From: Triplophysa rosa
Taxonomy: Eukaryota; Chordata; Actinopteri; Cypriniformes; Nemacheilidae
Length of the DNA: 64,000 nucleotides
Direction of reading: 5' to 3'
Assembly (NCBI RefSeq): GCF_024868665.1
Contig: NC_079900.1
Span: forward strand, 17,393,710 to 17,457,709
The translations under genes were made by a program, and so were the position numbers. Positions within the stretch are counted from its first letter, which is position 1. The number at the start of each line of letters is the position of its first letter. Below the pieces are notes generated by a model. That model ran no database searches and was not told the origin of the DNA. It was given only the letters and a program-made list of their open reading frames with translations. Positions 10,593 through 23,485 of the stretch are shown here, piece by piece.

Positions 10593-10877
10593 AAAGGGAT
10601 AGTTCACCCGAAATTATACATTATTTTAATGTGTATTCAACCTCATGTCGTTCCAAACCCGTATGCCACAAAAGAAGATTTTTGAAGAACACTGGTACAC
10701 TGTTAGAAAGAATGGTCAAAAAATGTACCCACGCTGGGTACATCCCTGGGGCGGAACTGAGACATTTCTCAAAATATCTTCTTTTGTGTACTGCAGAAGA
10801 AAGAGTTATATACAGGTTTAACCAACAGGCTGGTGAATCAATGATAACAGATTTTTTTATTTGTGGGTTAAGCGAGA
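10593..10877. repeat. Palindromic MITE, copy 1 of the GGATAGTTCACCC family
   Basis: It begins AAAGGGATAGTTCACCC and carries the inverted inner pair ACAAAAGAAGAT / ATCTTCTTTTGTGT around a short centre, so the whole unit folds on itself. The right end is degraded (TTGTGGGTTA where the mirrored end is expected). Related copies are at 11765, 32813, 36660 and 38735. Confidence 0.7.
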
Positions 10878-11764
10878 TAAAACTAAATGATTTATGGCCA
10901 GTGTTTCTTTATGACTCACATAGGATCCTACAGTACCTATAGTAAAGCGCTGAAGGGGTTTTCCCTGACACGTAAGCATTAGTCACAGAATTTTAAATGA
11001 TTTTAAAATATTCTCATTATCTTCGGCACCCTGGTGCATCTGACCTTTCAGTTGTCCCTACAGTCTGGAACTTCTCCGGTAGATGCAAAACTACATGTTT
11101 TAACTGAATAACCAGTGCCAGTCTATAAACTGACCAATATTTAACACTTTTTCTTTTATATAATAGCAGCCTTGGATCTTTTTCTCGACAGTTTTCTGTT
11201 CTATTCATCATCCCCAGTATAAACATGCCTTTGGTCTACAAATAAAAGAACACGAAGCACAAGAAGAATGACGCAAACTAGGAAGGAAAGGACACTACGA
11301 AGGAGACATTTGTTTGGACTGAACTGACAAGGCCTTTGTGATGTCACTGTGTGTCAGTCTATTTGTTCCCAAAAGGAGCCAGACAAACCCAAACAACGCA
11401 GAAGAAACACACTGGCAGATGGGCTGTATTGATTTCACTTTTCATTCCAATGATGTAGAGCTGCATGTGGTTATTATGAAATATACAGAATGTCTATTTA
11501 TATTGGCAACATCAAAACATTAGAAAACACAGGAACGACACTAATTTTGTTACCCTCAGGACAGCTGAGTAACACTACAAAATAATGTTTTACTGTACTA
11601 AGACCAAAAACATTCACAGGTGGATGGAATCAGAAATGATAAACAATTATATTATACATGACTCATCTTCATCTTCGGTTTTAATGATTCTCAGTGCTTC
11701 TATAATTTGAAAAATACACTCTAAAACGGTTGTTTTAAAAACAACACATATCTGTGTCTAGTTG

Positions 11765-12022
11765 AAGGGATAGTTCACTTTCTTTCTTCTGCACAACACA
11801 AAAGAAGATATTTTGAAGAATGTTGATAACCGAACAACAGCGGCACCCAGTTCTATTGTTTGGACACAAAACCAATGCAAGTCAATGGTGGCCAGTTACC
11901 AACATTCTTGAAAATATCTTCTTTTATGTTCTGCAGAGGAAAGAAAGTCATACAGGTTTGAAATGACAAGAGGGTGAGTAAATAATGACAGCATTTACAG
12001 TTTTGGGTGAACTGTCACTTTA
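11765..12022. repeat. Palindromic MITE, copy 2 of the GGATAGTTCACCC family
   Basis: The ends AAGGGATAGTTCACTTT and GGGTGAACTGTCACTTTAA are inverted versions of each other. The interior carries GAACACAAAAGAAGATATTT-type sequence and its mirror (AAAATATCTTCTTTTATG), and the GTCATACAGGTTTGAAATGA block shared with copies at 32813 and 36660. Confidence 0.8.
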
Positions 12023-13668
12023 AGGGAACACATTTTGTGTTACTTTAAACTCAACTTTCTGTTGTCCCGCTTATTTAAAACAAAATCAACACACAATGTC
12101 TCAGAAAGTGTTAAAAAGACATAATCTTATATAATTACATAACACAAAAATGTTAATATACAATGTTACTTTGAATCTGAATGTGTTAGTTAGTTCATTT
12201 TAATTGCAAATACATTTAACTCTGTACATTCATTAGTTTTTATTTCGTTTTGTTTTATAATGTTCATTTAATTTTGTTTCATTTTCATTTTGGTCTATAA
12301 TTATCAGTTTAGTGTTTATTTGAATGACACTAAAACAGTTTTCACTTCATTTGCATTTTGTGAAAATGACTGCTTTTAGTTTTTATGTATTGCAGTGTAG
12401 CCTGAGATTTCATCCATTATAACAAAGCACCCCAAATTGCTACACTTTATCAGTAACAGCACCATATTCAAAACAATGCCATCGTCGTTTGTGTTACGAG
12501 TTTTGTTTATAATGAACGAATAATGAAATGTGCTACAAAAGTGCCATTGTTGCTGAATTTAGCAGTAATTGTGACCGACATTACTCTGGCATCTCCAGGG
12601 CATTTATGAATCACCAGCATGAACTGAATCTGCCCAGATCTCATGTCAGATCAGATAGCTCCTGAATTTACTCCACCGCAGAAAATATCAGAAATATATT
12701 GAAGGGTTTTGAACGAGGCTTTTAAAATTCCTTTTGTGTAGTTTTCGCAGTGTTTTTTACAAACCCTGTTTTTAGTTTTAAATCTTATTTTCACTGCTAT
12801 TTTTGATAGCTTTGGTTAAAGATAATGCAGATTTTTTTCTTGTTTTAATTAACACTGAGAATGTTAAACTTTTTTAAATATATCAAAATAATTTTTATAC
12901 CAGGTATGTCAACGCAGCCAGTAACAACATTAGCTTAAAGCCCCCCCAATCCAGAAAATGCACTTTTAAATGTTGTTTTAATATGTCTGTGCGTCAGAAG
13001 TGTGTGTACAGAACCACCCTAGATTGATAAAAATTCACCCATTCATTTTTTTAAATCCCCAATAAACCTCAACTGTCCTCTTGAATGAGCTGTTGGCATT
13101 CTCTCAGTAATTGATGATTGATGAGCCCTCCCTGACTGCTGATGGTCTCTGCCCTCATTGAGTTGTACACTGTCCGCCATTGTTTTCACGCTGGACTACT
13201 TACAGTGAGCTACAAGAATGTTTTCCAAACAAAAAGGTGTTTTGTTCTTGGATGCAAGACTGAATATAAGTCTTCATTTACTCCCGACATCGAGCCTCTG
13301 AAGACGCTGTGGTTTAGTTTTATTTCTCAACGGAATGTGCAGAAGGCATCAGGTGAAGTCACTTTACACCGGGATGCTAGTAAAATGCTGGATTCATAAT
13401 GGGTCATGTTTTCAGTTTTTTAAACATATGACGCGTTTGTCCTGTGTATTGTCACGTATAAAAACAATGTGCACATTGTAAAGACATAACCCGAAATGCA
13501 TTCACCCTGAAAACAGCGTCCACAGTTTTTAAACAAATAACGTGTTTTGTCTTATGTTCTCTCACTTATACAAAACAATGTGTTTGGTTTTTAAAGATGA
13601 GACAGTGTTTCTCATTTGTTTAGTGACCATTCTCTTCAGTTTTGTTGTAGGAAGCACCGGCTCACACA
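12023..13668. other. AT-rich DNA; imperfect duplication near 13.4-13.6 kb and a doubtful THAP-like frame
   Basis: Two stretches, 13408-13475 and 13518-13590, resemble each other (TTTTTAAAC, then ATATGACGCG / AATAACGTG, then ACAATGTG), suggesting an old tandem duplication. A frame at 13142-13399 contains KRCFVLGCKTEYKSS, which faintly recalls the start of a THAP zinc finger. Without more motifs this cannot be called a gene. Confidence 0.3.
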
Positions 13669-14188
13669 GGCTGCGTCCGAAATCACCCACTTCCATACTA
13701 TACAGTAGGCAAAAATGAGTATGAGTCATGAATAGTATGTCCGAAACCTCAGTATGCAAAAAACAGTAGGTGAGAAATACCCGGATGGTCTACTACTTCC
13801 ACTGAGATTCGTGAGTGTGGATCGGATGGACACTCATCTATCCCATGATGCCACGGGAGCTGAGCAATGGTCAAATTTCAAAAGCAAATCAAATCAATAT
13901 AGCGGAAAACTTCAAGGCGGACTTCCGTTTCTAATATAAGTGCCAATAAATGAATTTCTTGTGACTAAATTATGTTTTTATCAACGCTCATGTGTAGGAT
14001 GTTGTTAATACGTCATAGGTCAAAGAGCATACGGGTCACATGACCATAAAACATGGCGTACGCAGTATGTCTGAAATGTATTCATACTACTCCCACTCAT
14101 ACTATATAGAGCGTACTGTTTTAACGGCCGATAGGTACTTATTCAAATTCAGTACGTACTGTCACAGTATGCGATTTCGGCCACAGCC
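13669..14188. mobile_element. MITE with GGCTGYGNCCGAAAT inverted ends
   Basis: The left end GGCTGCGTCCGAAATCACCC and the right end GCGATTTCGGCCACAGCC are inverted repeats. Inside each end are repeated AGTATG / CATACT motifs (CTTCCATACTATACAGTAGG versus ACAGTATGCG). The 520-bp interior has no transposase. It is a familiar fish MITE pattern; I do not assign a superfamily because no clear target duplication is visible. Confidence 0.75.
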
Positions 14189-15986
14189 CTGCACTTTCTG
14201 CTGTAAAGGGGGAGGAGACCAGCACCTCCTTTGGATTTAAAGAGACACACCAAAACAGCTTGTTCAAAACAGGCAAAAATGGACATGTAGGGCACAGTAT
14301 AATACAAGATCTGAGGTGTACAGTATTTTGAGCTGAAACATCATAGACACAAGATTTATATTACATGTTGTAAAAGGGCTACATTTGGGGGCGTTTAATA
14401 AGAGCAGTTAGCGAATGTCTGAACTTTGAATTCTTGGCAATGAGAACCAAATGCACTCAGAATAATCACAGAAGGATTGAGGCTTTGAAGCCGCACAGTA
14501 TGCGCAAGTGTCAAGGGATTGATGGGGGTGTCTGAATGAAAAGATGCCTTCGGCGAGGACTGATGGCTTGTTCTCGAGTGGCCCCCAATGCTGATTTTGA
14601 GGTTATTTTAAGACGGAAAAGTCATCAGGCTCATCTCGTGAGCATTTGAGAAAATCCCTGTAATGCTCAGACGTGGTATGTATGGATGCACGAGTCCAGA
14701 TATGTGTGTGGCCCCTTTAACATATGGTTTTAGCCAACCTCTTTGCTGCAGATCCGCAGGGACGTAGACCCAGTGGCTCAGTATGAGAAGCTATTTGTCT
14801 CTGACAGTGATGAAGCGTAGCACAAATTATTTTGACCACGTAATAAATATGACTTTAATTTGGATAAGAAAGAGATGCATTGTAGTATTGTGTGGTCATT
14901 CAGAGAGATATCTATCCCCGGCACTTGTGGGATCATACACACATATGCCATGAAGAGAATTATAATGAAAGACAGTGTGATTTCAATGCAATCTCATTTC
15001 TTTATGTCGTGCGATAGGAGGCGTTGAGAGAATGACAGAGGTAAATGTGATTTCACATCTGAGCGAGTCTGTCTCCTTTAGGCCTGGATGTAGGAAAACG
15101 AAAAATATACTGTTTGTTTCCCCCTAGTGAGACGAGAAGAGAGAAAAGGTTGAACTGTTGGACCTCCAAATAGCCAGAAATCACTCCGACCATAAACCAA
15201 ATAAACGTATAAAATGTATAATTTGCTGCATTTCTGAATTGATTTTTACGGATGGGGGCTGATGGGAAGCCTTTACACTCCTCAGTTTTGGCATACAACC
15301 AAGACATATTCAGGCAGGGCATATGGATTTCTTAGATGTACAGTTTTTAGATCTGTTTGGATTATTTTGCACAAAACGAAGCCTTCACAGAGTAGTTAAA
15401 GGATGTACTCTCACTGTCAACATTTGTTTCTACTTTATTGCTCCTTAGGAACTTTAGTATTTACTCTTAAGATTGAAGCCTTACTACATGTCCCATTATG
15501 AGAGTCGAGTAATGTTTCACCCCTGAATAATCTGCCTCAAAATACCAATGATGTCTGACATTGTGCTCTGGATATTCTAATTGGTCTCTGAGGGCCGGAC
15601 GCAGCATCGGTGTAATTGTGATGTATTATGCGGATGTTCAACCATATGCTGAAATGGATTTCATCTCTTGTTATTTGTAGTTCATCAGACACAAAATATG
15701 GTGGGAGATCTGCTGGGGTCGGGTATTACTCACAGCAGATGTACACATTTCATTGTGGAAAAAAATGGTGTTTTATGGGGGGCTCTTTCCAGATTGACTC
15801 ATCGGGTTATGCTAATTCATTCATCATGGCCTATAATGGAGACAGGTGGTGTTTGATCAGTTTTGGCATTTAAATCTATTGCAAAATATTGTATGTAGAA
15901 ATAAAAAAAGAAAGCAAAAAGTTCTTTGCTGCTTAGAACAGATTGCTCAGAAAACCTTTCAGCTGTTTAATGTATATACATAATTT
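14189..15986. other. Unique DNA, no gene recognised
   Basis: Nothing with coding motifs or clear repeat ends. The longest open frames are short and lack Met-rich starts or family motifs. Confidence 0.45.
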
Positions 15987-16100
15987 CAGGGGCGATTCTA
16001 GGATTGTCATTTAAGAGGGGGCTCAGTCCCCAATGAGGGTATAATAGTAAAACTCTGACTAACAGGGTAAGATGGTAAATTAGTGCAAGAAATCCACTGT
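15987..16100 (+). repeat. hAT-type terminus, element fragment
   Basis: The sequence starts CAGGGGCGATTCTAGGATTG and continues into AGAGGGGGCTCAGTCCCC, the layout of a hAT left end common in fish. I could not find the matching inverted right end; a candidate GGGGGCTGAG near 16765-16780 does not continue into the expected terminus. The extent to the right is therefore undefined. Confidence 0.5.
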
Positions 16101-16799
16101 ATTGCATAGATGGGAATAACATTTGAATACTGAACCAGCCAAATACGAGTCTTCCTGATCACACACACACCTATTTGCTTTACATTTTACTGTTTGCATT
16201 TCTAATGCAAACCTCTTTCTATGTTCAAGTACAAACAGAAAAATGTACAGGTAACCATAAAACAACATATAACTTTAAACTTACATTTACTATCCATATT
16301 AGCAATATAAACAACACAGATGAGGCTGGAGTCAGTTAATGCCACATGCACTGTAACATGTTTTATATTGAAAGTTAAGTTTTCAAATGAAAACAGCAAC
16401 AACATGATTGTTTTATAAAGTAGACTATATGTTCATATGTGTTAGGCTTCATTTTCGCTGGAGGAAACAGCTGTGGTGTGATGAGGGGTGAACGCAGCGA
16501 AAACTTACAGGAAAACGATTACTCCCCCATGACAATTTGTAAACTGTATTTATGGCAAAGAACTGCACAGATCCAGATATTATAACAATCTATCGAAAAA
16601 CACAAACCTTGTCTTGTCCTCTGATCCTCGCTCTGCTACTGCGGATTGAAGAACGCGCTGAAAGGCGGGGTGGAGTCTAAGTCTGCGGGCGTTTTATGAA
16701 ATTTAAAAGGGATTGAGGCGATCACAAATTTGTGTACAGTTTATGGAGAATCGCAGAATTTTTAGGGGGCTGAGTAGAAATGTGCATCATTTCAATGAG

Positions 16800-19480
16800 A
16801 GAGGAAAGTCTTACATTTGTTTCTGCTAAGAAAAAATAGCCCAGAGTGGCTTTTTTTGAGAATGATTATAAAAGCATGTGCATTAAGTGAGTTCTATTAT
16901 TTTTCTTGACCGACCAAAGTAATGTTACTTTTCTTTTATACACTTTGTATTGCATTTGATATTTTTAAAATGAACGTTTAGTTGTTCCACACCAGGCGGA
17001 AATCCAAATATTCACCATACTGTATAGCCAGGTTGTTTGTCTCCTCGGCATTTTTAGACCTTTCACATATCATTCACCTGGGTTGTTAGTCTATCAAACT
17101 ATTTTTTGAAATATAACTCACGTGGCATTTGCCAATTTTGACATACTGTATTTTATACCGTCCTTTAATTAACCATCCAACAAGATGGCATTTACATACA
17201 GTACTGTACACGTGAAACATCAGTCTAGTTTTATGTGAAATATGTCATTATAAAATGTACAGGTAGCTCAGATAAGATATTCCATTATGTAAAGTTACCT
17301 CATCCACCTGTCAATATTACAAATGTCAAACACGACTCACAGCACTTTAAAGTTGTGCACTTAGCGTTCGCTCTATAAAAGCACATTGCAGATTTGCAAC
17401 GGCAGCGTAAGACTCCTTTCCTTTTGTTACAGGCACTTGTATAAAGTGCAAAACCAGTGTGAAGAACAAGTAAGCGTTGGAGAATGCAGACAAAACCAAC
17501 ATCATTGTGACTTGCCATGTCTGGGTTATGTGGCGCACCTTGCTCGAGGGAAATCACTCATTTATCGGCTACGTTCTGCCTCTTCATGGGAAAATTTGCG
17601 TTGGAATGTAATATATTCCAAAGGATGGCCCGAAACACAGATTTGTGACAATGAGATTAATGTACATCCCTCCTATTACGGCACTCAAGGATTATACAAC
17701 AACGGAGCTCTTATAGGGCCAACTGAAACTCTGTAATGACTTTTGTGCCTAATCTATGGAAGATATCTTGAGTGACGCAGACAGTAATTAGTTTTTATAT
17801 GGAGTATGTAGGGTGGAAGGATGACCAAGCCCATTCATCAAAACAATTTCCTGGCTTTGGTCATGGCTATGAGCAGTGCCTATTCACAGCATATGGACCT
17901 CTAAAATGTATTCATGATAAATAAGTCATCTAGGATTGTTTTCTGGAGCATGACAAAGTGCTTGATCATTGCTAATGTATAAGGGGCTTCTTTCAGGAAT
18001 GCAGGACGGGGTCAATGAAACCACAAGGACATTCGACTGTCTACGGCTGAATGCACCGTAAGAAGCGCAACGTACACTACATCATTGTGATATGAAGAGA
18101 GAAACATACAGTATAAATATTACACAAGCCAGGAGAATCGATTAACCTTGTGTTTTCAGGTATCACCAGAGCCTTATTCCACACTAAAACTTTTCAGGTG
18201 TTAATGAAACAAGCCTATCGTGTGTATTCTCATAATGCACATTTCCGATAACACAGAATGCAACAAAACAGATATTCATAAAACAGAGGCTTAAGAGTCA
18301 ACAATCACCTAATAAAAGTGAGAGCGCGCACAGTTTGATGCTTTACGGCTATCTATTTTTGGATCAAAACAGCTCTTGATGTTTGGCTAGCTATTAATTA
18401 AACATGGCCCCGAATCATATTTTAGTATGTACTGTGCTCTGTGGAAGATTAATTTCCTCCGTATTCTCCCTTACGGTTGTGAAAGAGAAAAGTACGGCAC
18501 TTTGGAGTCTAATCAGGAAAACGAAAACAAAAGGGGAACTAATTATCTCCAGTCCTCGAGGATGCAGGTTTGCTCGGGGAGTTTGTGCTTCTCTGAGCTT
18601 AAGCAGCCAGGAAAGGTGAACTATTGTGATAACCTTTTAACCAAAGATAGATCCTTTTTCTGTTTGCAAACACCGGCCACTGGTTGCTGATGTTACTGTT
18701 ATTTCCAGGGGCGTCATGCATCTTTTGGCACCATAGTTCTGTCTCATTCTGTGCTTTCGGTGAGAGAAACAATGGAGGAAAAGCCTTATTAAAGTGTAAG
18801 TTCTGTTGGTGTGCGGATGCAGTTTTCATTAAGGTGTAAGGGGCCCTTGTTCAAATCCCAGTCTAATATGGAGGAAAGACGAGAGGTAGTTACCACATAT
18901 GGAAGTTGTAAATATTCCAGTAACTATATGGCCAAAAGTCACAACAGTGTGTCCTTTATTGAAATTCAATGTCCAGTATAATCTAAAAATGTAAAAAAGT
19001 TTGTTAGTAAAAAAACTGAAAAAAACAAACATTTTCAAAAAGCATGTTTTAATGTGTTATCACATTTTTATTGTGTTAGTAATCTGTTTTTGTTGTTGTT
19101 GTTGTTGTTATTACTTTATAAAAACAAACAGCAAATAAAAAAAAGTTATGACATTTGTTTAGTTTTTTTTAATATGTGTGATAAACACCACAATAAAATC
19201 ACACAGCCACACATTAACAATACAATGAAGCTTAAACAAACGTTGCCAGGACAAAAGTATTTAAGATGCATTTGTGTTTTAAATTAAAATATTTGTTACA
19301 TAAAATATACTGGTTAATGGCAATTTACAGTATAGTGTGATAATATGCTCCACTATTGCCCACAAAGTTCAGTGCATGTTCAATGAATCATATCTGTTTT
19401 GCTCTTGGGAATAACACCGAAAATGTTTTTTTTTGTAGCCAAGACTTTAGGGTATCTGCCTTACAGAAATTGTAAACCAT
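16800..19480. other. Mostly unique DNA without recognised genes
   Basis: I see no coding exon. A (GTT)n microsatellite lies near 19090-19110. A frame at 17386-17736 has no recognisable motif. The stretch ends at the tandem repeat at 19482. Confidence 0.45.
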
Positions 19481-19481
19481 C

Positions 19482-19617
19482 AAAATAATCCTGAGCAAGA
19501 TTCACTAAAGTAAAAACTGTTTAACCCATAAAAATAATCCTGAGCAAGATTCACTAAAGTAAAAACTGTTTAAACCATAAAAATAATCCTGAGCAAGATT
19601 CGCTAAAGTAAAAACTA
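19482..19617 (+). repeat. Three-copy tandem repeat, ~49-bp unit
   Basis: The unit starts AAAATAATCCTGAGCAAGAT and ends near AAAACTGTTTAAACCAT. It occurs three times with one or two differences per copy; the third is cut short at AAAACTATGAGG. The near identity implies a recent slippage or unequal-exchange event. Confidence 0.9.
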
Positions 19618-22514
19618 TGAGGACTGCAAGTACAATTTGACAGCCAGTAATCAGCTTGAATTGTCTTTGTATGGAAAACAGTAGCTTTGACATTTTGATA
19701 ATAGCAACAATTATGACAAAAAAAATCTGTTTAAAGCAAATGATATGTGGAATGTGCTAAACAAATGTAGATATCAGTGGTGAACAGTGATTTCCTCTAC
19801 AATATTTTAGACAAACACTTGTGATATTGTACAAAAAACCCTGTGAAAACAGTAATATTGCATCAGATGGAGCGACAGAAAAAATCCCATAAAATGAACA
19901 TGTTTTTATTTTGTTATTTTATTTTATATATATGTTTTTATATGTTATTTTACACGCGGCATGTAAATTTGCAGTCTATTTCTGTATTTTTTTGCAGCAT
20001 TACAAAAAATACATTAACATTTTAACAGAGGACAATAATAATTCAACTTCAAAAACGTCCTTATTTTGGAAATTGCATTCAATCTGAATCAAATCCCTCT
20101 CAATGGATCTACTTTCTACAAAGCACAAATCTTCTTTGTAAACTCGACAAAGATTTTACACAATCCCACTAAAGCTGTATCAAGCAAGGAGCCCTGACGT
20201 ACCCAGCACTCCTACAGCTAGAAAGGCATCAGTTGACTTCAGAATCACGCCGCAGTCTTTGAGCGAGCGCGGAGAGCTGGGAATCCTTAATGCATCTGTT
20301 CGTGTTGCACGGCTCCGGATCAATCGCTCTGATAATCTCTGGCTGAGAATGAAATGAAAGCCTGCAGTGTGTCCAATCAGCCGACTGACAGCACTGCCAG
20401 GAATGGATGAGGGATAAGTATTGTCATCAGGACCATTAGTGTGACTGGACTCTAATTCAGCTGAGGTAATTCCACAGACAATGAGTAAGACCGCTGGAGC
20501 TCTGTTGAATAATACGACGCTGCTGAGACCATCTTTTTACACGATAACATCTGAACATCCAGACTATTCACTGCCAGTGCACAATGCTCAGCTCCAGAGA
20601 ACAATAAAGCATCTTTTAACATACCAGAATGAATTAGCGCTGACGTTTCATAATATCAAGTTCTGCACAAAATAATACTGAGCAGAGGAGACGGAACACG
20701 CACGTTTCAAACGTTTCTCTCCGCTCAGCTGACAAATGGAGCGCACCGTCACCGACAAAAGACTTTGTCGTGCCATTGATGAATTTATGATTAACGTAGT
20801 TCATTTTGCTATCGTTCCTGTCAATCAAACTCAATTTAGGAGGTGCTTGCTGTAGGGGAGGGATGGTTAAATGCATATGGCAGAGCCGTCTCGTCTCTGA
20901 AGCGCCACAAGGCCACCTATTAGACCCTATCCTGGTGTTTGGGGTGGGTCGAATGGGCTAAAATTTCACAGCACCAGTTTGCATGCTGATGCCCATTTGG
21001 GTAAACAATTCTTTTAAGTCAGCATCACATGAAAGGTGGGAAGAAAAAATGGAGCTTTTAGATGCAAGGGGTCACCCTCAGTAACTCACCCCAGTGGTGC
21101 TGCAGCTTGTTTGTGGGGAGAGGACATGGACCTGGCTGGTTGTTCGGCACAGAGAACATTTAGCTTTTCCCTGCAGGAGGCATGATGGGAGTGGAACTGC
21201 CGAGCGAGGCGTTCCAGTGTGTGTTTAACAAGCTTCCTCTCACCTTCCATAATGTGCAGCTCATATGCTGTATAACAGCACCAGACGGCTCTCTCCCATG
21301 CTTCATCTCTAAGGTTACGGCTCTGTGAGCGTAGCGTGAGAGAAGGCTATCTCCCAGCTCTTTCATGCATTAATTCCTGGCCATTTAAAAATTCGCCATT
21401 GATAAATGTGGAAAATCAATTTGCCGGTGTTGAATCGCATCCGCCGGCTGCTCATTAAGCCTCTCGCGAGCCTGTTTCCATCAGAGCACATTGTGCCTGT
21501 GCACCTTTTATGGGTGGGTAGAGGGGGTATGACCCCACTAATTAAATCGCAAACCTTTTTAAAGGATGGCAAAAGAAACAGTTAAAGCGATAAGTCACGT
21601 GACATTTACGGCTCAGGGGATTGGCTCCACAAGCAAGGATGGCAGCATGCAGGTCGCATACTTTCTGGAAACCTGTGCCAGCAGAGCAGTGAGCTGCCAT
21701 AGTGATGAATGAGAACGCTCTCTACAGAAATTATAGACCTCCTTGGCTCAGACAAATACATTGCAATTCTATTTGGTGCACAAATTACACACTTCCCCTT
21801 TAATAGTCTGAAATGAAGTTACAAGAAGAAGGAATCCCGAGGAATCACGTTCGGCCACCCAGGCAGAATTCTGACGTTTTTACACGTTGAGATCGCACTA
21901 GCCTTCGAGAGGATGTGTTATCTATCCAGCACCTAAATAAAACATGGTACTTAAAACTGCGGAAAACGTCCAAGTCTGAGGAATTCCTCGATCGATACTG
22001 GGATAATTGCATGCAGGACTCATGCAGACTGTTTGGGCTGTTTACTTGGAGAACACTCAATAATGGACAGATTCACTTGCGAAGTGTTTGCTCTGAGGGT
22101 ATTAGTCAACGTCTGGGTATTGATGGGTCTTGCCACAGTTGATTCATTAAAGGGACCTAGAGGAACTAGTAATGCACTTGTGGATCAGATAAAGCCACAA
22201 CGCTGACACGCAGCCAAACATTCGACAACAGAGAGCTCAGCGCGCCCGCCTGCCATCACACTCACACTCTGCGTCCATGCATATAAAATACACCCGGACT
22301 CGTCCCGCTTGAAATTAGAGAGAGGCTCCATTTGAACTGAGACTTATTTCAATATAAATTGAAGTTGGGCTATGATTAAATTAATCAGCAAAACAGCATG
22401 AATGTTATAGCATGGAGGAAGTTGTTTTCTGGGAGTTCGTGCTAATAGGTATCTGTCATTTTACGTTCGGGTATTACTGTTTTTGTCCACTTTAATGACC
22501 ACAGTTTCAAAGAG
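19618..22514. other. Unique DNA with candidate conserved non-coding stretches
   Basis: No gene is recognised. The stretches 20220-20480 and 21360-21490 have balanced composition, no repeat ends, and several TAAT or ATTA homeodomain-type cores (for example GCATTAATTC and CTCATTAAGC). This is what vertebrate conserved elements look like, but it is only an impression without a second genome. Confidence 0.25.
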
Positions 22515-23485
22515 CAGTGGTTCTCAAACTGGGGGCCCCAAGATGATCCAGGAGGGCCACAGATTTTGTGGCATTTTATTAAATATAAAATGTATCATTC
22601 ATTTTATGCAATCAAACATTAGAAAAGTAAGACCACCAGCCAAAAGAATTGATGTTACAGCATTGTATACCTGAATATGTTTTTGGTTTAATGAGTAAAT
22701 TTTACAATATTCTTAAAATTACATTTCATGCAGTGTGTAATGTTGCTGTGTGTGAATGTAAGCAGTCTGCCAGTTGTAAAGACGAAAGTGAATGAATAGC
22801 AAAATTATTGGCTTTGGGAAAAAAGGAGTCGACTCTGAATCACGCGAACGAATCGTCTGTCGTTCTAATTTCAGTTCCAGGTCAGATTGGCGGCTCTCCG
22901 TGTAATGCCCGCCTATGTTCCATTTGCGACACTGCACGCGGTAGACCAATTACAGCCGACTAGACCATCTGACCAATCAGATCAGAGTAGGCTGACATAA
23001 AGGAGGGGATTAGACAGATGAATCGCCAAAGGAATCATTTGAGAGTCAGTCAAGAAGTAAGGTAATAATAACTGCCTATTATTAGAAAATGAAAGTGTTT
23101 TTACACCGTGTATGTACGTAAACTTATTGTTGGACACTCCATAAACAAAAGTAGGACTCCAAAGTAGGAGTTTCACAGACAAGGCTTAAGGCTAGTCCCA
23201 GACTAAAATGAATGTTTGACCTGTTTTAACTGAATATAACTTGCCCAGTAATATCTTAAAATATATTAGTGCCGTTGTTTAGTCTCAAGATGCACACCAG
23301 TAATGTATTCATCTATGGCATTTTTATAAAAGCGACATAAATATCTTAATTCAACTAAGGCATAGTATTAGTTTAAGCTGAGCCGTGTCTGTGAAACCGG
23401 GCCTAAGTGTTTATTTGAGAGGGGGGTTGCAAAGTGATGCACCCTACACTAAGGGGGCCTTACAATGAAAAAAGTTTGAGGACAG
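22515..23485. mobile_element. hAT-like relic, degraded right end, host of a MITE
   Basis: The left end CAGTGGTTCTCAAACTGGGG and the right-end reverse complement CTGTCCTCAAACTTTTTTCA share the core CTCAAACT, as in hAT ends. The right flank reads AAGTTTGAGGACAG where the canonical mirror would continue. No 8-bp duplication survives. The interior is non-coding and contains the palindromic repeat at 23170-23405. Confidence 0.6.
23170..23405. repeat. Palindromic repeat, copy 1 of the CAGACAAGGCTTAAG family
   Basis: The ends GTTTCACAGACAAGGCTTAA and TTAAGCTGAGCCGTGTCTGT-plus-GAAACC are inverted repeats. The central block ATGCACACCAGTAATGT is shared with 29640-29854. It lies inside the hAT-like relic. 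Confidence 0.75.

Noticed and set aside
13142..13399. THAP-like frame (KRCFVLGCKTE)
   Set aside because: Only a C-x4-C-like start is present; the AVPTIF-type end, Trp and second Cys/His pair of THAP are not recognisable.
18705..18860. CCAGGGGCGTCATGCATC and GGGGCCCTTG, possible hAT ends
   Set aside because: The ends are not inverted copies and no duplication is visible.
19482..19617. CRISPR-like array
   Set aside because: Direct tandem copies without unique spacers, in a vertebrate-type sequence.
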